NCBI RefSeq assembly: GCF_003202285.1
Contig: NZ_MASW01000002.1
Span: 1,426,001-1,490,000, forward strand
DNA from: Prauserella muralis
Lineage (GTDB): Bacteria > Actinomycetota > Actinomycetes > Mycobacteriales > Pseudonocardiaceae
Reading direction: 5' to 3'
DNA length: 64,000 nucleotides
Position 1 is the stretch's first letter; each line of letters starts with the position of its first letter. Of this stretch, positions 8,384 to 17,266 are shown piece by piece. The notes under the pieces were generated by a model, which saw only the letters and a program-made list of their open reading frames with translations, made no database searches and had not been told where the DNA came from. Both the position numbers and the translations under genes were made by a program.

Positions 8384-8815
8384 GTGTTCCTCGGCACCCA
8401 CACCCCGAAGCTGGACGACAAGGGGCGGCTGACGCTGCCCGCGAAGTTCCGTGACGCGCTGGCGGGTGGGCTGATGATCACCAAGGGACAAGATCATTGC
8501 CTGTACGTCTTCCCGCGCGCGGAGTTCGAGCAGATGGCCCGCAAGGTCGCGGAGGCACCGTTCACGAACGAGGCCGTGCGGGCGTATCAGCGGTACCTGT
8601 TCGCCGGCACCGATGAGCAACGGCCCGACGGGCAGGGGCGCATCGCGATCGCCTCCGAGCTGCGGCGCTATGCCGGGCTCAGCAAGGACTGCGTGGTGAT
8701 CGGCGCGATCACCAGGTTGGAGATCTGGGACGCCCAGGCGTGGCAGGGCTACCTGGAGGAAAACGAGGACAACTACGCCAAGGCGCAGGAGGAGATCCTG
8801 CCCGGCGTGTTCTGA
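8384..8815 (+). CDS. mraZ: MraZ, transcriptional regulator of the dcw cluster
   Basis: 143 aa, the normal length for the family, starting at a GTG with a GGGGAGGTGG site upstream. The start [23 protein letters not shown] is the first of the two AbrB-like SpoVT modules. The second is seen as [25 protein letters not shown]. MraZ forms a ring-shaped oligomer that binds direct repeats upstream of its own operon. It is first in the division gene cluster, followed by a 190-bp spacer with a long hairpin and then rsmH. Confidence 0.97.
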   Translation: MFLGTHTPKLDDKGRLTLPAKFRDALAGGLMITKGQDHCLYVFPRAEFEQMARKVAEAPFTNEAVRAYQRYLFAGTDEQRPDGQGRIAIASELRRYAGLSKDCVVIGAITRLEIWDAQAWQGYLEENEDNYAKAQEEILPGVF

Positions 8816-8892
8816 CGGCCGGCACCGGCACCCGCGCTGTCGGGGGGCGCGGGTTCTGCCCGGCCGTGAGGGGGACGAGGGCGTCCCGGCGT

Positions 8893-8958
8893 GGATGCCG
8901 TCAGGCTGCGGCCCTGATGCACCTTCCCCGGTATCAGGTCCGCAACCTGACGGCATCC
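8893..8958. repeat. 26-bp inverted repeat (hairpin) between mraZ and rsmH
   Basis: The arms 8893-8918 and 8933-8958 match at 24 of 26 positions around a 14-nt loop. The outer arm begins GGATGCCGTCAGG. It lies 78 nt after the mraZ stop and 46 nt before the rsmH start. It could be an attenuator or processing site that lowers expression of the downstream division genes relative to mraZ, or a mobile palindromic repeat. The sequence does not decide between these. Confidence 0.8.
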
Positions 8959-9004
8959 GCCCGGGCAACGATTCGGGGCAGGTGAGGCGAAAGGGGGTGC
9001 GGCC

Positions 9005-9961
9005 GTGCACGACGAGCCCGCGCACCTTCCGGTCCTGCTCGACCGCGTCCTCGAACTGTTCGCGCCCGCGCTCGCCGACCGCGACGCCGTGCTGGTCGAC
9101 ACCACCCTCGGTCTCGGCGGGCACGCCGATGCCCTGCTGTCGGCGCATCCCGCGCTGCACCTGATCGGTCTGGACCGCGACCCGCGGGCGCTGGAGCGGT
9201 CGCGGACCCGGCTCGCCCGGCACGGCGAGCGGGCCCGGCTCGTCCACGCCGTCTACGACCAGCTGCCCGGCGTGCTCGCCGAGCTCGGGCTGTCGCGGGT
9301 CGACGGCGTGCTGATGGACCTCGGGGTGTCGTCGATGCAGCTCGACGAGGTCGAGCGCGGCTTCGCCTACGCCAGGGACGCGCCGCTGGACATGCGCATG
9401 GACGCCAGCAGGGGGATCACGGCGGCCGAGGTGCTCAACACCTACCCGGTGCCGGAGCTGACCCGCATCCTGCGCGAGTACGGCGAGGAGCGCTTCGCCC
9501 ACCGCATCGCCAAGGCCGTGGCGGCCGAGCGGGAGCGGGAGCCCTTCGCCCGCAGCGAGCGGCTGGTGCGGCTGCTCTACGACACCGTGCCCGCGCCGAG
9601 CAGGCGCACCGGCGGCCATCCGGCCAAGCGCACCTTCCAGGCACTGCGCATCGAGGTCAACGGGGAGCTGGACACGCTGCGGGCCGCCGTTCCCGCGGCG
9701 ATCGACGCGCTCGCCGCGGGGGGCCGGATCGTCGTCGAGTCCTACCACTCGCTGGAGGACAGGATCGTCAAGCGTGCGTTCGCCGAGCGGGCCAGCTCCC
9801 GTACCCCCGAGGGCCTTCCGGTCGAACTGCCCGGCCACGGCCCCGAGCTCCGGCTGCTGACCCGGGGCGCGGAGAAGGCGGGGGAGCGGGAGATCGAGCA
9901 CAACCCGCGCGCCAGCTCGGTACGGCTGCGCGCGGCCGAACGGATCGGAGTGGCTGCCTGA
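9005..9961 (+). CDS. rsmH: 16S rRNA m4C1402 methyltransferase RsmH (MraW)
   Basis: 318 aa from a GTG start. It has [13 protein letters not shown] at the N-terminus, the AdoMet-binding [15 protein letters not shown], and the RsmH signatures [31 protein letters not shown] and [18 protein letters not shown]. It methylates N4 of C1402 in 16S rRNA in the ribosomal P site. The family usually has about 310-330 aa, so the gene is intact. The stop codon shares one base with the next start (TGATG), which indicates translational coupling to ftsL. Confidence 0.97.
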   Translation: MHDEPAHLPVLLDRVLELFAPALADRDAVLVDTTLGLGGHADALLSAHPALHLIGLDRDPRALERSRTRLARHGERARLVHAVYDQLPGVLAELGLSRVDGVLMDLGVSSMQLDEVERGFAYARDAPLDMRMDASRGITAAEVLNTYPVPELTRILREYGEERFAHRIAKAVAAEREREPFARSERLVRLLYDTVPAPSRRTGGHPAKRTFQALRIEVNGELDTLRAAVPAAIDALAAGGRIVVESYHSLEDRIVKRAFAERASSRTPEGLPVELPGHGPELRLLTRGAEKAGEREIEHNPRASSVRLRAAERIGVAA

Positions 9962-10734
9962 TGACCGCGCCCGCACGGAGCCGTACCCGCACCCGTACCC
10001 GGACGCCGCCCGTCCGCACCCGCCGCCAGGCCATGGCGTCGGCGCCCGCCGTCACGCCGGAGCTGCCCGATGTCGGTGCGCCCCGGCGGCGCAGCTCGGC
10101 CGCCGAGCGGGCCTACGCCCGCCGCGCGCAGCGCGCCGACGAGCTGCGCCGCGCCGACGGGCCCGATCTCAGGCAGGGCCCGCCGCGGCTGCGGTTGCGC
10201 TGGCCGCGGTCCCGCGCGTCGTTCGTGCTGCTGCTGATGGCGCTGCTGGTCTCCGGGGTGGCCGCCACGCTGTGGCTGTCCACGCAGGCGATCACCGACT
10301 CCTACCGGCTCGAGGAGCTGCGTGAGCAGAACGCGCGGCTCGCCGAGCGGGCCGAGCAGCTCCAGCGCGACGTGGCCACCGCGGAGTCGCCGTCGTCGCT
10401 GGCCGAGCGGGCCAGGGCACTGGGCATGGTCCCGGGCGGCAACCCCGCCCGGCTGGTGGTCGGGGAGGACGGCACCGTGCGGGTGGTCGGCGAGCCGAGC
10501 GAGGCGACCGCCCCGGCGCCGCCGCCCGAGCCCGACCCCGACCCCGAGCCGCAGCAGCCCGAGCAGAACCAGCACGCCCAGGACCCGCAGGCACAGGACC
10601 CACAGGCACAGGGCGGGGACCGGCAGGCCCAGGACCATGCGGAGAACCAGGCGCAGGACCAGCAGGCACAGGGCCGGCAGGGCGGGGACCAGCAGGGCCG
10701 GCAGGAGGAGCAGGGGACCACCGGAGGGGACTAG
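9961..10734 (+). CDS. ftsL: FtsL-like division protein with a Gln-rich tail
   Basis: 257 aa. A basic cytoplasmic N-terminus (about 75 aa) is followed by one membrane segment (ASFVLLLMALLVSGVAATLW) and a coiled coil (RLEELREQNARLAERAEQLQRDV), the FtsL layout between rsmH and ftsI. The remaining 80 residues are low-complexity, first Pro/Glu-rich and then repeats of QAQD/QAQG, and are probably extracytoplasmic and disordered. The family rarely needs such a tail. FtsL recruits or activates the septal synthase FtsI/FtsW. Assignment is by position and topology because FtsL sequences diverge strongly. Confidence 0.85.
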   Translation: MTAPARSRTRTRTRTPPVRTRRQAMASAPAVTPELPDVGAPRRRSSAAERAYARRAQRADELRRADGPDLRQGPPRLRLRWPRSRASFVLLLMALLVSGVAATLWLSTQAITDSYRLEELREQNARLAERAEQLQRDVATAESPSSLAERARALGMVPGGNPARLVVGEDGTVRVVGEPSEATAPAPPPEPDPDPEPQQPEQNQHAQDPQAQDPQAQGGDRQAQDHAENQAQDQQAQGRQGGDQQGRQEEQGTTGGD

Positions 10735-12669
10735 ATGCCAGCTCAGCCACGTTCGCGGCGGGGTGCGGGGGCCGCCCGCAGGGGTGCGGGCACGCGCCGC
10801 ACCTACTCGGCCAGGGCGCGCCGGGGCACCGCGTCGGCGATCGACAGGAACAACCGCGGCCGCTACGTCGTGGGCCGGGTGGTCCTGGTCGTGGTCCTGG
10901 TGGCCGCGGGGCTCAAGCTCGTGCAGGTTCAGGGTTTCGAGGCGGAGGCGCTGTCGGCGAAGGCCGAGCGGCAGCGCACCACCACGATCGACATCCCCGC
11001 CCAGCGGGGGTCCATCCTGGACCGCAACGGCGCGGAGCTGGCCTTCAGCGTGGAGACGCGCACGTTGTGGGCCAACCTGCGCCTGATGCGCAAGACGTGG
11101 GGCGAGTTCGCCAAGCAGAACCCGGACTCCGGCCAGAACTACAACACCCGGGTGGCCGAGATCGCGAGGTTCATCGCGAGCAAGGTGCCGGACAAGACCA
11201 CCGAGGCGGAGCTGCTGGCGGACTTCCACAAGGGCGCCAGCTTCACCTACCTCGTCGACAACGTCGAGCCGTCGGTGGCCGACGAGATCTCCGAGCGGTA
11301 CCCGGAGATCGGCTACGAGAAGCGCGCGATGCGCGAGTACCCGGGCGGTGAGCTGGCGTCCAACATCGTCGGCTTCGCGAACTGGCGCATGGACAACCCG
11401 GACGTGTCCAAACACAACATCCACGGCCTCTCCGGACTGGAGAGCATGCGGGACGCCGACCTGGCAGGCACGCCGGGCAGGCAGATCGTGGACACCGCGC
11501 AGGGCAACGACAACGTCGTGATCCCGGGCACCGAGCGCGACCTGCAGCCCGCCGTTCCCGGCTCGGACCTGGAGCTGACCATCGACTCCGACCTGCAGTA
11601 CGACCTGCAGCGCAAGCTCGCGGACTACGTGGCGCGCTCGCGGGCCAAGGGCGGCAGCGCGGTGATCCTCGACTCCCAGACCGGCCAGGTCTACGCGCTG
11701 GCCAACGACAAGACGTTCAACCCGAACGACACGAGCACGCTCCAGCCGGAGCTGATGAACAACACCGCCGTCACCACCCCGTACGAGCCCGGGTCGGTGA
11801 ACAAGGTCGTCACCGCGGCCGCCGCCATCGAGGCCGGCCTCACCACGCCGCGCGCGGTGCACCAGGTGCCCGGATCCATCCGGATCGCCGACCACACGGT
11901 GCACGACGCGTGGGACCACGGCACCCAGCCGTACACCACAACGGGGATCTTCGCGAAGTCGTCCAACGTGGGCACGCTCATGCTCGCCGAGAAGCTGGGC
12001 CCGGACCGGTACCTGGAGATGCTGCGCAAGTTCGGCCTCGGCAAGCGCACCGGCATCGGGCTGCCCGGGGAGAGCCCCGGTTACGTGCCGCCGCGCAGCC
12101 AGTGGTCGGGCACCACGTTCGGCAACCTGCCGATCGGGCAGGGCCTTTCGATGACGGTGGTGCAGATGGCCAGCATGTACCAGGCCATCGCCAACGACGG
12201 CGTGCGCGTCGAGCCGAGGATCGTCAGCGCGAAGATCACGCCGGACGGCAGGCGGGTCCCCGAACCGAAGCCGAAGAGCGCGCGGGTGGTGAGCGAGAAG
12301 ACCGCCGACACCGTCAAGGACATGCTGCGGGCGGTGACGCAGGACGGCGACACCTACCACCGGGGCACCGCGCCCGCCGCCGCGCTGGAGGGCTACCAGA
12401 TCGCGGGCAAGACCGGCACCGGCCAGCAGGTCGACCCGGCGACCGGCGCGTACAGCAACAACCTGTACAACATCACCTTCGCCGGCATCCTGCCCGCCGA
12501 CGACCCGCGGTTCGTGGTGGGCATCCGGCTCGACGCGCCGGACACCACGGTGCCGGAGGGAAGCTCGGCAGCGCCGCTGTTCCACGACATCGCGTCCTAT
12601 CTGGCCCAGCGCTACCAGATCCCGCTGTCGGACAAGCCCGCGCCGGTCGTCCCGCTGATCATGTCCTGA
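10735..12669 (+). CDS. ftsI: Septal peptidoglycan transpeptidase FtsI (PBP3/PbpB)
   Basis: 644 aa; the ATG follows the ftsL stop directly. It has a basic N-terminus, a membrane anchor (YVVGRVVLVVVLVAAGLKLV), a dimerisation domain (RGSILDRNGAELAFSVE) and a class B transpeptidase domain. The catalytic motifs are complete: SVNK at Ser354-Lys357, SSN at 409-411 and KTG at 559-561. It cross-links septal peptidoglycan under control of FtsL/FtsW. In most actinobacteria murE follows, but here a perfect hairpin and a convergent ABC transporter gene come next. Confidence 0.97.
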   Translation: MPAQPRSRRGAGAARRGAGTRRTYSARARRGTASAIDRNNRGRYVVGRVVLVVVLVAAGLKLVQVQGFEAEALSAKAERQRTTTIDIPAQRGSILDRNGAELAFSVETRTLWANLRLMRKTWGEFAKQNPDSGQNYNTRVAEIARFIASKVPDKTTEAELLADFHKGASFTYLVDNVEPSVADEISERYPEIGYEKRAMREYPGGELASNIVGFANWRMDNPDVSKHNIHGLSGLESMRDADLAGTPGRQIVDTAQGNDNVVIPGTERDLQPAVPGSDLELTIDSDLQYDLQRKLADYVARSRAKGGSAVILDSQTGQVYALANDKTFNPNDTSTLQPELMNNTAVTTPYEPGSVNKVVTAAAAIEAGLTTPRAVHQVPGSIRIADHTVHDAWDHGTQPYTTTGIFAKSSNVGTLMLAEKLGPDRYLEMLRKFGLGKRTGIGLPGESPGYVPPRSQWSGTTFGNLPIGQGLSMTVVQMASMYQAIANDGVRVEPRIVSAKITPDGRRVPEPKPKSARVVSEKTADTVKDMLRAVTQDGDTYHRGTAPAAALEGYQIAGKTGTGQQVDPATGAYSNNLYNITFAGILPADDPRFVVGIRLDAPDTTVPEGSSAAPLFHDIASYLAQRYQIPLSDKPAPVVPLIMS

Positions 12670-12694
12670 ACCGGCCCGGGGTGCCCGGGCCGGT
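12670..12694. terminator. Perfect 11-bp hairpin between convergent ftsI and ABC permease genes
   Basis: ACCGGCCCGGG (12670-12680), a GTG loop, and CCCGGGCCGGT (12684-12694). It begins one base after the ftsI stop codon and ends 14 bp before the permease stop, so it can terminate both strands. There is no T-run. Confidence 0.85.
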
Positions 12695-12708
12695 CCAGCA
12701 GCGAGGTC

Positions 12709-13524
12709 CTACAGTCCCGCGGTGCGGAAGCGGCGCACCGACAGCGGGACGAAGATCGCCAGCAGCAGCAGCGACCAGCCCGCGGTCGCCAGCACCGGGT
12801 GCGCGAGCGGCCACGCCAGATCGCCCGTGGGCAGGCCGGGGTTGCCGAACAGCTGCCGCAGCGCCACCGTCGCCGCGCTCACCGGGTTCCAGTCCGCGAT
12901 CGCCTGCAGCACGGCGGGCATCCCGTCGGTCGGCACGAAGATGTTCGAGATCATCGTGACCGGGAAGATCAGCGGGCCGATCCGGGCGGCGGTCTCCTCG
13001 TTCTTCGCCAGGGCGCCGAGGAACACGCCCACCCACGACACGGCGTACTGCAGCAACAGCAGCAGCCCGAACGCGCCGAGCGTCGCGCCGACGCCGTTGT
13101 GGGCACGCCAGCCGAACAGCAGCCCGCAGGCCGCCATGATGACCAGGCTGCCCGCGGCGACGAGGAGGTCGGCGGCGGTCTGGCCGAACGGTACGGCCGA
13201 GCGGGCCATCGGCATCGAGCGGAAGCGGTCCATCACGCCGAGGCCGTTGTCCTTGGCGATCACGGTGAGCGAGCCCATCACCCCGAACACGGTGCCCATC
13301 ACGAACAGGCCGGGCATCAGGTACTCGCGGTAGTTGCCGCCGCCGGGGATCGGGATGGCGCTGCCGAAGACGTAGCCGAACAGGATCACCGACACCAGCG
13401 GGAACGCGAACGTCGCGACGATCTGCCCTGGCTGGTGCTTGAGCTTGAGCAGGTTGCGGCTCATGACGGCGAGACCGTCGGAAAGGCCGGTGCGCAGGCC
13501 GGAGGACACGGCGGGCGCGCTCAT
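12709..13524 (-). CDS. ABC-2 type permease, DrrB-like
   Basis: 271 aa from the ATG at 13524, which overlaps the ATPase stop as ATGA. Six hydrophobic segments are visible (for example QIVATFAFPLVSVILFGYVFG and LVIMAACGLLFGWRA), along with the NIFVPTDGMP segment typical of DrrB/ABC-2 daunorubicin-type permeases. It forms the membrane channel of a two-gene exporter with the ATPase encoded immediately upstream. The substrate cannot be read from sequence; drugs, lipids or antibiotics are usual for the family. Confidence 0.92.
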   Translation of the reverse strand: MSAPAVSSGLRTGLSDGLAVMSRNLLKLKHQPGQIVATFAFPLVSVILFGYVFGSAIPIPGGGNYREYLMPGLFVMGTVFGVMGSLTVIAKDNGLGVMDRFRSMPMARSAVPFGQTAADLLVAAGSLVIMAACGLLFGWRAHNGVGATLGAFGLLLLLQYAVSWVGVFLGALAKNEETAARIGPLIFPVTMISNIFVPTDGMPAVLQAIADWNPVSAATVALRQLFGNPGLPTGDLAWPLAHPVLATAGWSLLLLAIFVPLSVRRFRTAGL

Positions 13525-14519
13525 CGGGCGGTCTCCCTTCCGGGCTCGGTGGACTCGCTCGTCTCGGCGGGTTTGCCGGTGAGCGTCAGGAACACCTCGT
13601 CGAGCGTGGGGCGCCGGATGCCGACGTCCACGGCCTTGACTCCCGCGTGGTCGAGGTGGCGCACCACGTCCGGCAACGCCAGCGTGTCGGCCCCCACCGG
13701 TGCGCTGACCCGCCGGTTCACCGGATCGACGTCCGGCTCGGCGCCGGTGCCGGCGAGCACGGCGAGCGCGCGGGCGGCCTCGTCCAGGCCCGCGACGTCG
13801 TCCACCACCACGTCGATCCGGCCGCCGATCGTGGCCTTGAGCTGGTCCGGGGTGCCCGAGGCGATCACCGTGCCCGTGTCGATGACGGCGATGTGCTGGG
13901 CCAGCTGGTCCGCCTCGTCCAGGTACTGCGTGGTGAGCAGCACGGTGGTGCCGTCGGCGACGAGCCCGCGCACGGTGTCCCAGATCTCGTTGCGGCTGCG
14001 CGGATCCAGCCCGGTGGTCGGCTCGTCGAGGAAGAGCACGGTGGGGGAGACGATGAGACTGGAGATCAGGTCCAGCCTGCGCCGCATGCCGCCGGAGTAG
14101 GTGCGCACCAGGCGGTCGGCGGCGAAGGCGAGGTCGAACCGTTCGAGCAGCTCGTCGGCGCGCCGCCGGGCGCGCGCCCCGCCGAGGTGGAACAGCCTGC
14201 CGAAGATGCGCAGGTTCTCCCTGCCGGTGAGCTGCTCGTCGAGCGCGGCGTGCTGGCCTGCCAGGCCGATGCGCCTGCGCACCTCCCGGGACTCGCGCAC
14301 CACGTCGAAGCCGGCGACGGTGGCCCGGCCCTCGTCCGGCCTGGTGAGGGTGGCGAACACCCGCACGGCCGTGCTCTTGCCCGCGCCGTTGGGCCCGAGC
14401 AGGCCGTAGACCGTCCCCGCGGGCACGGTCAGGTCGAGCCCGGCCAGGGCCTGGGTCTCGCCGAATCTTTTGCGTATTCCCTCGGCGACGACGATGGCGT
14501 CGCCCGTGTCGGTCCCCAT
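13521..14519 (-). CDS. ABC transporter ATPase, DrrA-like
   Basis: 332 aa. It carries Walker A (LLGPNGAGKSTAVRV), Q-loop, ABC signature (RTYSGGMRRRLDL), Walker B (VLFLDEPTTGLDPRSR) and switch His (LLTTQYLDEADQLA). The extended C-terminal domain is typical of DrrA-type exporters. The gene starts about 90 bp from a divergent TetR gene, with two identical operator-like sequences between them, so it is probably controlled by that repressor. Confidence 0.95.
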   Translation of the reverse strand: MGTDTGDAIVVAEGIRKRFGETQALAGLDLTVPAGTVYGLLGPNGAGKSTAVRVFATLTRPDEGRATVAGFDVVRESREVRRRIGLAGQHAALDEQLTGRENLRIFGRLFHLGGARARRRADELLERFDLAFAADRLVRTYSGGMRRRLDLISSLIVSPTVLFLDEPTTGLDPRSRNEIWDTVRGLVADGTTVLLTTQYLDEADQLAQHIAVIDTGTVIASGTPDQLKATIGGRIDVVVDDVAGLDEAARALAVLAGTGAEPDVDPVNRRVSAPVGADTLALPDVVRHLDHAGVKAVDVGIRRPTLDEVFLTLTGKPAETSESTEPGRETAR

Positions 14520-14534
14520 GGAAACCCCTCAAGT

Positions 14535-14582
14535 GAGTACGATGTACGCGGTTGACGATAGCCAGCCGAGTACGATGTACGC
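14535..14582. promoter_or_regulatory. Two identical 15-bp TetR-type operators with divergent promoters
   Basis: GAGTACGATGTACGC occurs at 14535-14549 and 14568-14582, 33 bp apart. Each contains the dyad GTAC-GAT-GTAC. On the minus strand TTGCGT and TATCGT with an 18-bp spacer fit a promoter for the exporter; its -35 overlaps one operator. On the plus strand TTGACG (14552-14557) and ATGTAC (14575-14580, 17-bp spacer) could drive the tetR gene. Binding by the adjacent TetR is inferred. Confidence 0.75.
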
Positions 14583-14610
14583 AACGAAGTTTCGCCAGGA
14601 GTGAAAGCCA

Positions 14611-15351
14611 GTGCCGAAGAGGGCGGACTCGCCGATCGAGGCGCGCATCCGCGTGTGGACCCGGCCGCCGCAGCGGTCCCGTGGCCCCGCGCCCGCCTAC
14701 AGCCGGGAACGGATCGCCGACGCCGCCATCGCGATCGCCGATTCCGACGGGCTGGACGCGGTGACGATGCGCAGGGTCGCCGCCGAGCTCGGCACGGGCG
14801 CGATGAGCCTCTACCGCTACGTGGAGAGCAAGGAGGGCATCTTCGAGCTGATGGGCGACCGGATGCTCGGCAGGCAGGAGTGGCGGGAGCTCACCGGTGA
14901 CTGGCGCACCGACCTTGCCGACCTGGCCCGTGGCCAGCGGGCACTGTTGCTCGCCCACCCCTGGCTGCTGCGCATCTGGTCGGGCAGGCCCGGTTTCGGG
15001 CCGCACACCATGCGCGGCTTCGAGCGCAGCCTGTCCATCGTGGACGGTCTCGGTCTGGACATCGACGCGATGCTCGAGACGGTGAGCCTCGTCGACACGT
15101 GGGTCAACGGCTACGTGCGCGCGGAGCTGGACGCCAAGGAGTTCTTCGGTGGCAGCTCCGACGAGGACGTGCACCATGCCCTGGGCCCGTACCTGGAGCA
15201 GGTGATGAGCAGCGGCCAGTACCCGCTGCTGACGCGGGTTCTCACCGATGCGGCGTCGCCGCACATCGAGCCGGACGCCCGCTTCGAGCGCGCCCTGCAA
15301 CGGATCCTCGCCGGCGTCGAGGCCACCCTGCCCGGCCGGCGAGGAGCGTGA
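14611..15351 (+). CDS. TetR-family repressor of the adjacent ABC exporter
   Basis: 246 aa from a GTG start. The helix-turn-helix is IADAAIAIADSDGLDAVTMRRVAAELGTGAMSLYRYVESKEGIFELM, with an N-terminal basic arm of about 35 residues. The C-terminal ligand-binding domain is of the TetR_C type often found beside DrrAB exporters. It is divergent from the exporter operon, with operator dyads in between. The standard model would be drug- or lipid-induced derepression. The stop lies 9 bp from the convergent acyl-CoA synthetase stop. Confidence 0.9.
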   Translation: MPKRADSPIEARIRVWTRPPQRSRGPAPAYSRERIADAAIAIADSDGLDAVTMRRVAAELGTGAMSLYRYVESKEGIFELMGDRMLGRQEWRELTGDWRTDLADLARGQRALLLAHPWLLRIWSGRPGFGPHTMRGFERSLSIVDGLGLDIDAMLETVSLVDTWVNGYVRAELDAKEFFGGSSDEDVHHALGPYLEQVMSSGQYPLLTRVLTDAASPHIEPDARFERALQRILAGVEATLPGRRGA

Positions 15352-15360
15352 GCGGCTCGG

Positions 15361-17157
15361 CTACTTGACGTAGAGGGACTCGATGTCGTCGGCGTAGTTC
15401 TTGCTCACCACGTTGCGCTTGAGCTTCAGGCTCGGCGTGATCTCGCCGCCGGACTCGGTGAAGTCGTGCGGCAGGATGGTGAACTTCTTGATCGCCTCGG
15501 CGTGCGAGACCTGCTTGTTCGCCTCGTCGACCGCCGCCTGCACCGCCGCGTGCAGGTCCGGGTCGTCGGCAAGGTCCGCCACCGTCGCGTTCTCCGGCTT
15601 GCCGTTCTGGGCCTTCCACGTCGGGAAGAACTCCTCGTCCAGCGTCACGAGCGCGGCGATGAACGGCCGCTGGTCGCCGACCACCATCGCCTGGCTGATC
15701 AGCGGGTGGGACTTGAGGGTGTCCTCGAGGCCGGACGGCGCGACGTTCTTGCCGCCGGCGGTGACGATGATCTCCTTCTTCCTGCCGGTGATCTTCAGGA
15801 AACCCTCGTCGTCGAGCTCACCGAGGTCGCCGGTGTGGAACCAGCCGTCCTCGAGGCTCTCCGCGGTCGCCTGCTCGTTGTTCCAGTACGAGCCGAACAC
15901 GACGCCGCCCTTGAGCAGCACCTCGCCGTCGTCGGCGATGCGCACCGACACACCGGCCACCGGCCTGCCGACCGTGCCCACCTTGAAGGCGTCCTCGGTG
16001 TTGACGTTGGCCGCCGCCGAGGTCTCGGTCAGGCCGTAGCCCTCGTACACCGGCACGCCGATGCCGCGGAAGAAGTGCGCCAGCCGGGCGCCGAGCGGCG
16101 CGCCGCCGGACACCGCCGCGATGCAGCGGCCGCCGAGTGCAGCCCGCAGCTTGGTGTAGACCAGCTTGTCGAACAGCAGGTGCTTCAGGCGCAGGCCGAG
16201 CCCGGGGCCGCCGGCGTCCTTCGCCTCGCTGAACGCCACCGCCGTGGCCTCGGCCGCGTCGAAGATCTTGCCCTTGCCCTCCGAATGGGCCTTGAGCTTG
16301 GCTCCGTTGTAGACCTTCTCGAACACGCGCGGCACCGCCACCACGAACGTCGGGCGGAACGTGCCGAGGTCGGCGACCAGGTTCTTGATGTCGGCCGTGT
16401 GCCCGAGGGTGGCGCGCGAGGTGAACGCGGTCAGCGCGATGGCCCTGGCCAGAATGTGCGCGAGCGGCAGGAACACCAGCAGCGAGTTGCCCGCGCCCAT
16501 CAGCTGCGGGAACGCGTTGATGTCCGCGCGGACCTCCTCGAGCAGGTTGCGGTGGGTCAGCGTGACGCCCTTGGGCCTGCCCGTGGTGCCCGACGTGTAC
16601 ACGATGGTGGCGACGTCGTCGGCCTTCACCGCGCGGCGGCGGGCGTGCACGTCGTCGTCGGCCACATCGGTGCCGAGCGCCGTGAGCTCGTCGATGGCAG
16701 GCTTGCCGCCCTCGATCTGCCAGGCGTTGTCGAGGCCGGAGAGCCTGCCCCGCACCTCGTCGAGGGCGGCCAGGTGCTCGTCGGTCTCGACGAACACGCC
16801 CTTGGCGCCCGAGTCGGAGAGGATCCAGTGCACCTGCTCGGCCGAGGAGGTGTCGTAGATGGGCACGGTGACAGCGCCCGCCGTCCAGATCGCGAAGTCG
16901 AGCAGGGTCCACTCGTAGCGGGTCTTGGACATCAGGCCGATGCGGTCGCCCTGCTTGATCCCGGCCTTCACCAGGCCCTTCGCCACGCCGAGCACCTCGG
17001 CGGCGAACTCACGGGCGGTGACGTCCCGCCAGGACGAGTCGATCTGGCGCCGGAAACTCACGGTGTCGCCGAAGCGCTCGGCGTTCGCCCAGACGACATC
17101 CGACGCGTTCTCGTCGTCGGCAACCGGCCGATTTGCGGGAGCGCTGTACTCGCGCAC
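15361..17157 (-). CDS. Long-chain acyl-CoA synthetase (FadD15-like)
   Basis: 598 aa from the GTG at 17157, chosen because GGAGG lies 6 nt upstream (an ATG at 17175 would overlap it). The AMP-binding signature is IVYTSGTTGRPKGVTLTH, with YGLTETSAAANVN and the adenylate-forming C-terminal hinge GWFHTGDLGELDDEGFLKITGRKKEIIVTAGGKNVAP. It activates long-chain fatty acids to acyl-CoA in the cytoplasm. Size and N-terminus match the FadD15/FACL group of actinobacteria. It is divergent from an SRPBCC gene, an arrangement also seen around fadD15 in mycobacteria. Confidence 0.95.
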   Translation of the reverse strand: MREYSAPANRPVADDENASDVVWANAERFGDTVSFRRQIDSSWRDVTAREFAAEVLGVAKGLVKAGIKQGDRIGLMSKTRYEWTLLDFAIWTAGAVTVPIYDTSSAEQVHWILSDSGAKGVFVETDEHLAALDEVRGRLSGLDNAWQIEGGKPAIDELTALGTDVADDDVHARRRAVKADDVATIVYTSGTTGRPKGVTLTHRNLLEEVRADINAFPQLMGAGNSLLVFLPLAHILARAIALTAFTSRATLGHTADIKNLVADLGTFRPTFVVAVPRVFEKVYNGAKLKAHSEGKGKIFDAAEATAVAFSEAKDAGGPGLGLRLKHLLFDKLVYTKLRAALGGRCIAAVSGGAPLGARLAHFFRGIGVPVYEGYGLTETSAAANVNTEDAFKVGTVGRPVAGVSVRIADDGEVLLKGGVVFGSYWNNEQATAESLEDGWFHTGDLGELDDEGFLKITGRKKEIIVTAGGKNVAPSGLEDTLKSHPLISQAMVVGDQRPFIAALVTLDEEFFPTWKAQNGKPENATVADLADDPDLHAAVQAAVDEANKQVSHAEAIKKFTILPHDFTESGGEITPSLKLKRNVVSKNYADDIESLYVK

Positions 17158-17266
17158 GTGAACCTCCGTGTCCAACCAGTGTTACTCGCCGGTCAACTTA
17201 GCTCGTGGGGGAGGTGTTGGCCATGGGCGGGTCATCACGATCCGGTGAGCATGCCATTCTCACCTC

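Noticed and set aside
10560..10730. Repetitive CAGGCACAGG DNA as a non-coding repeat
   Set aside because: It is in frame within ftsL and encodes the Gln/Ala/Asp-rich tail, so it is coding low complexity.
17157..17266. Operator for a fatty acid regulator in GTTACTCGCCGGTCAAC
   Set aside because: The two halves are not symmetric after allowing for the extra base, and no adjacent regulator gene supports it.
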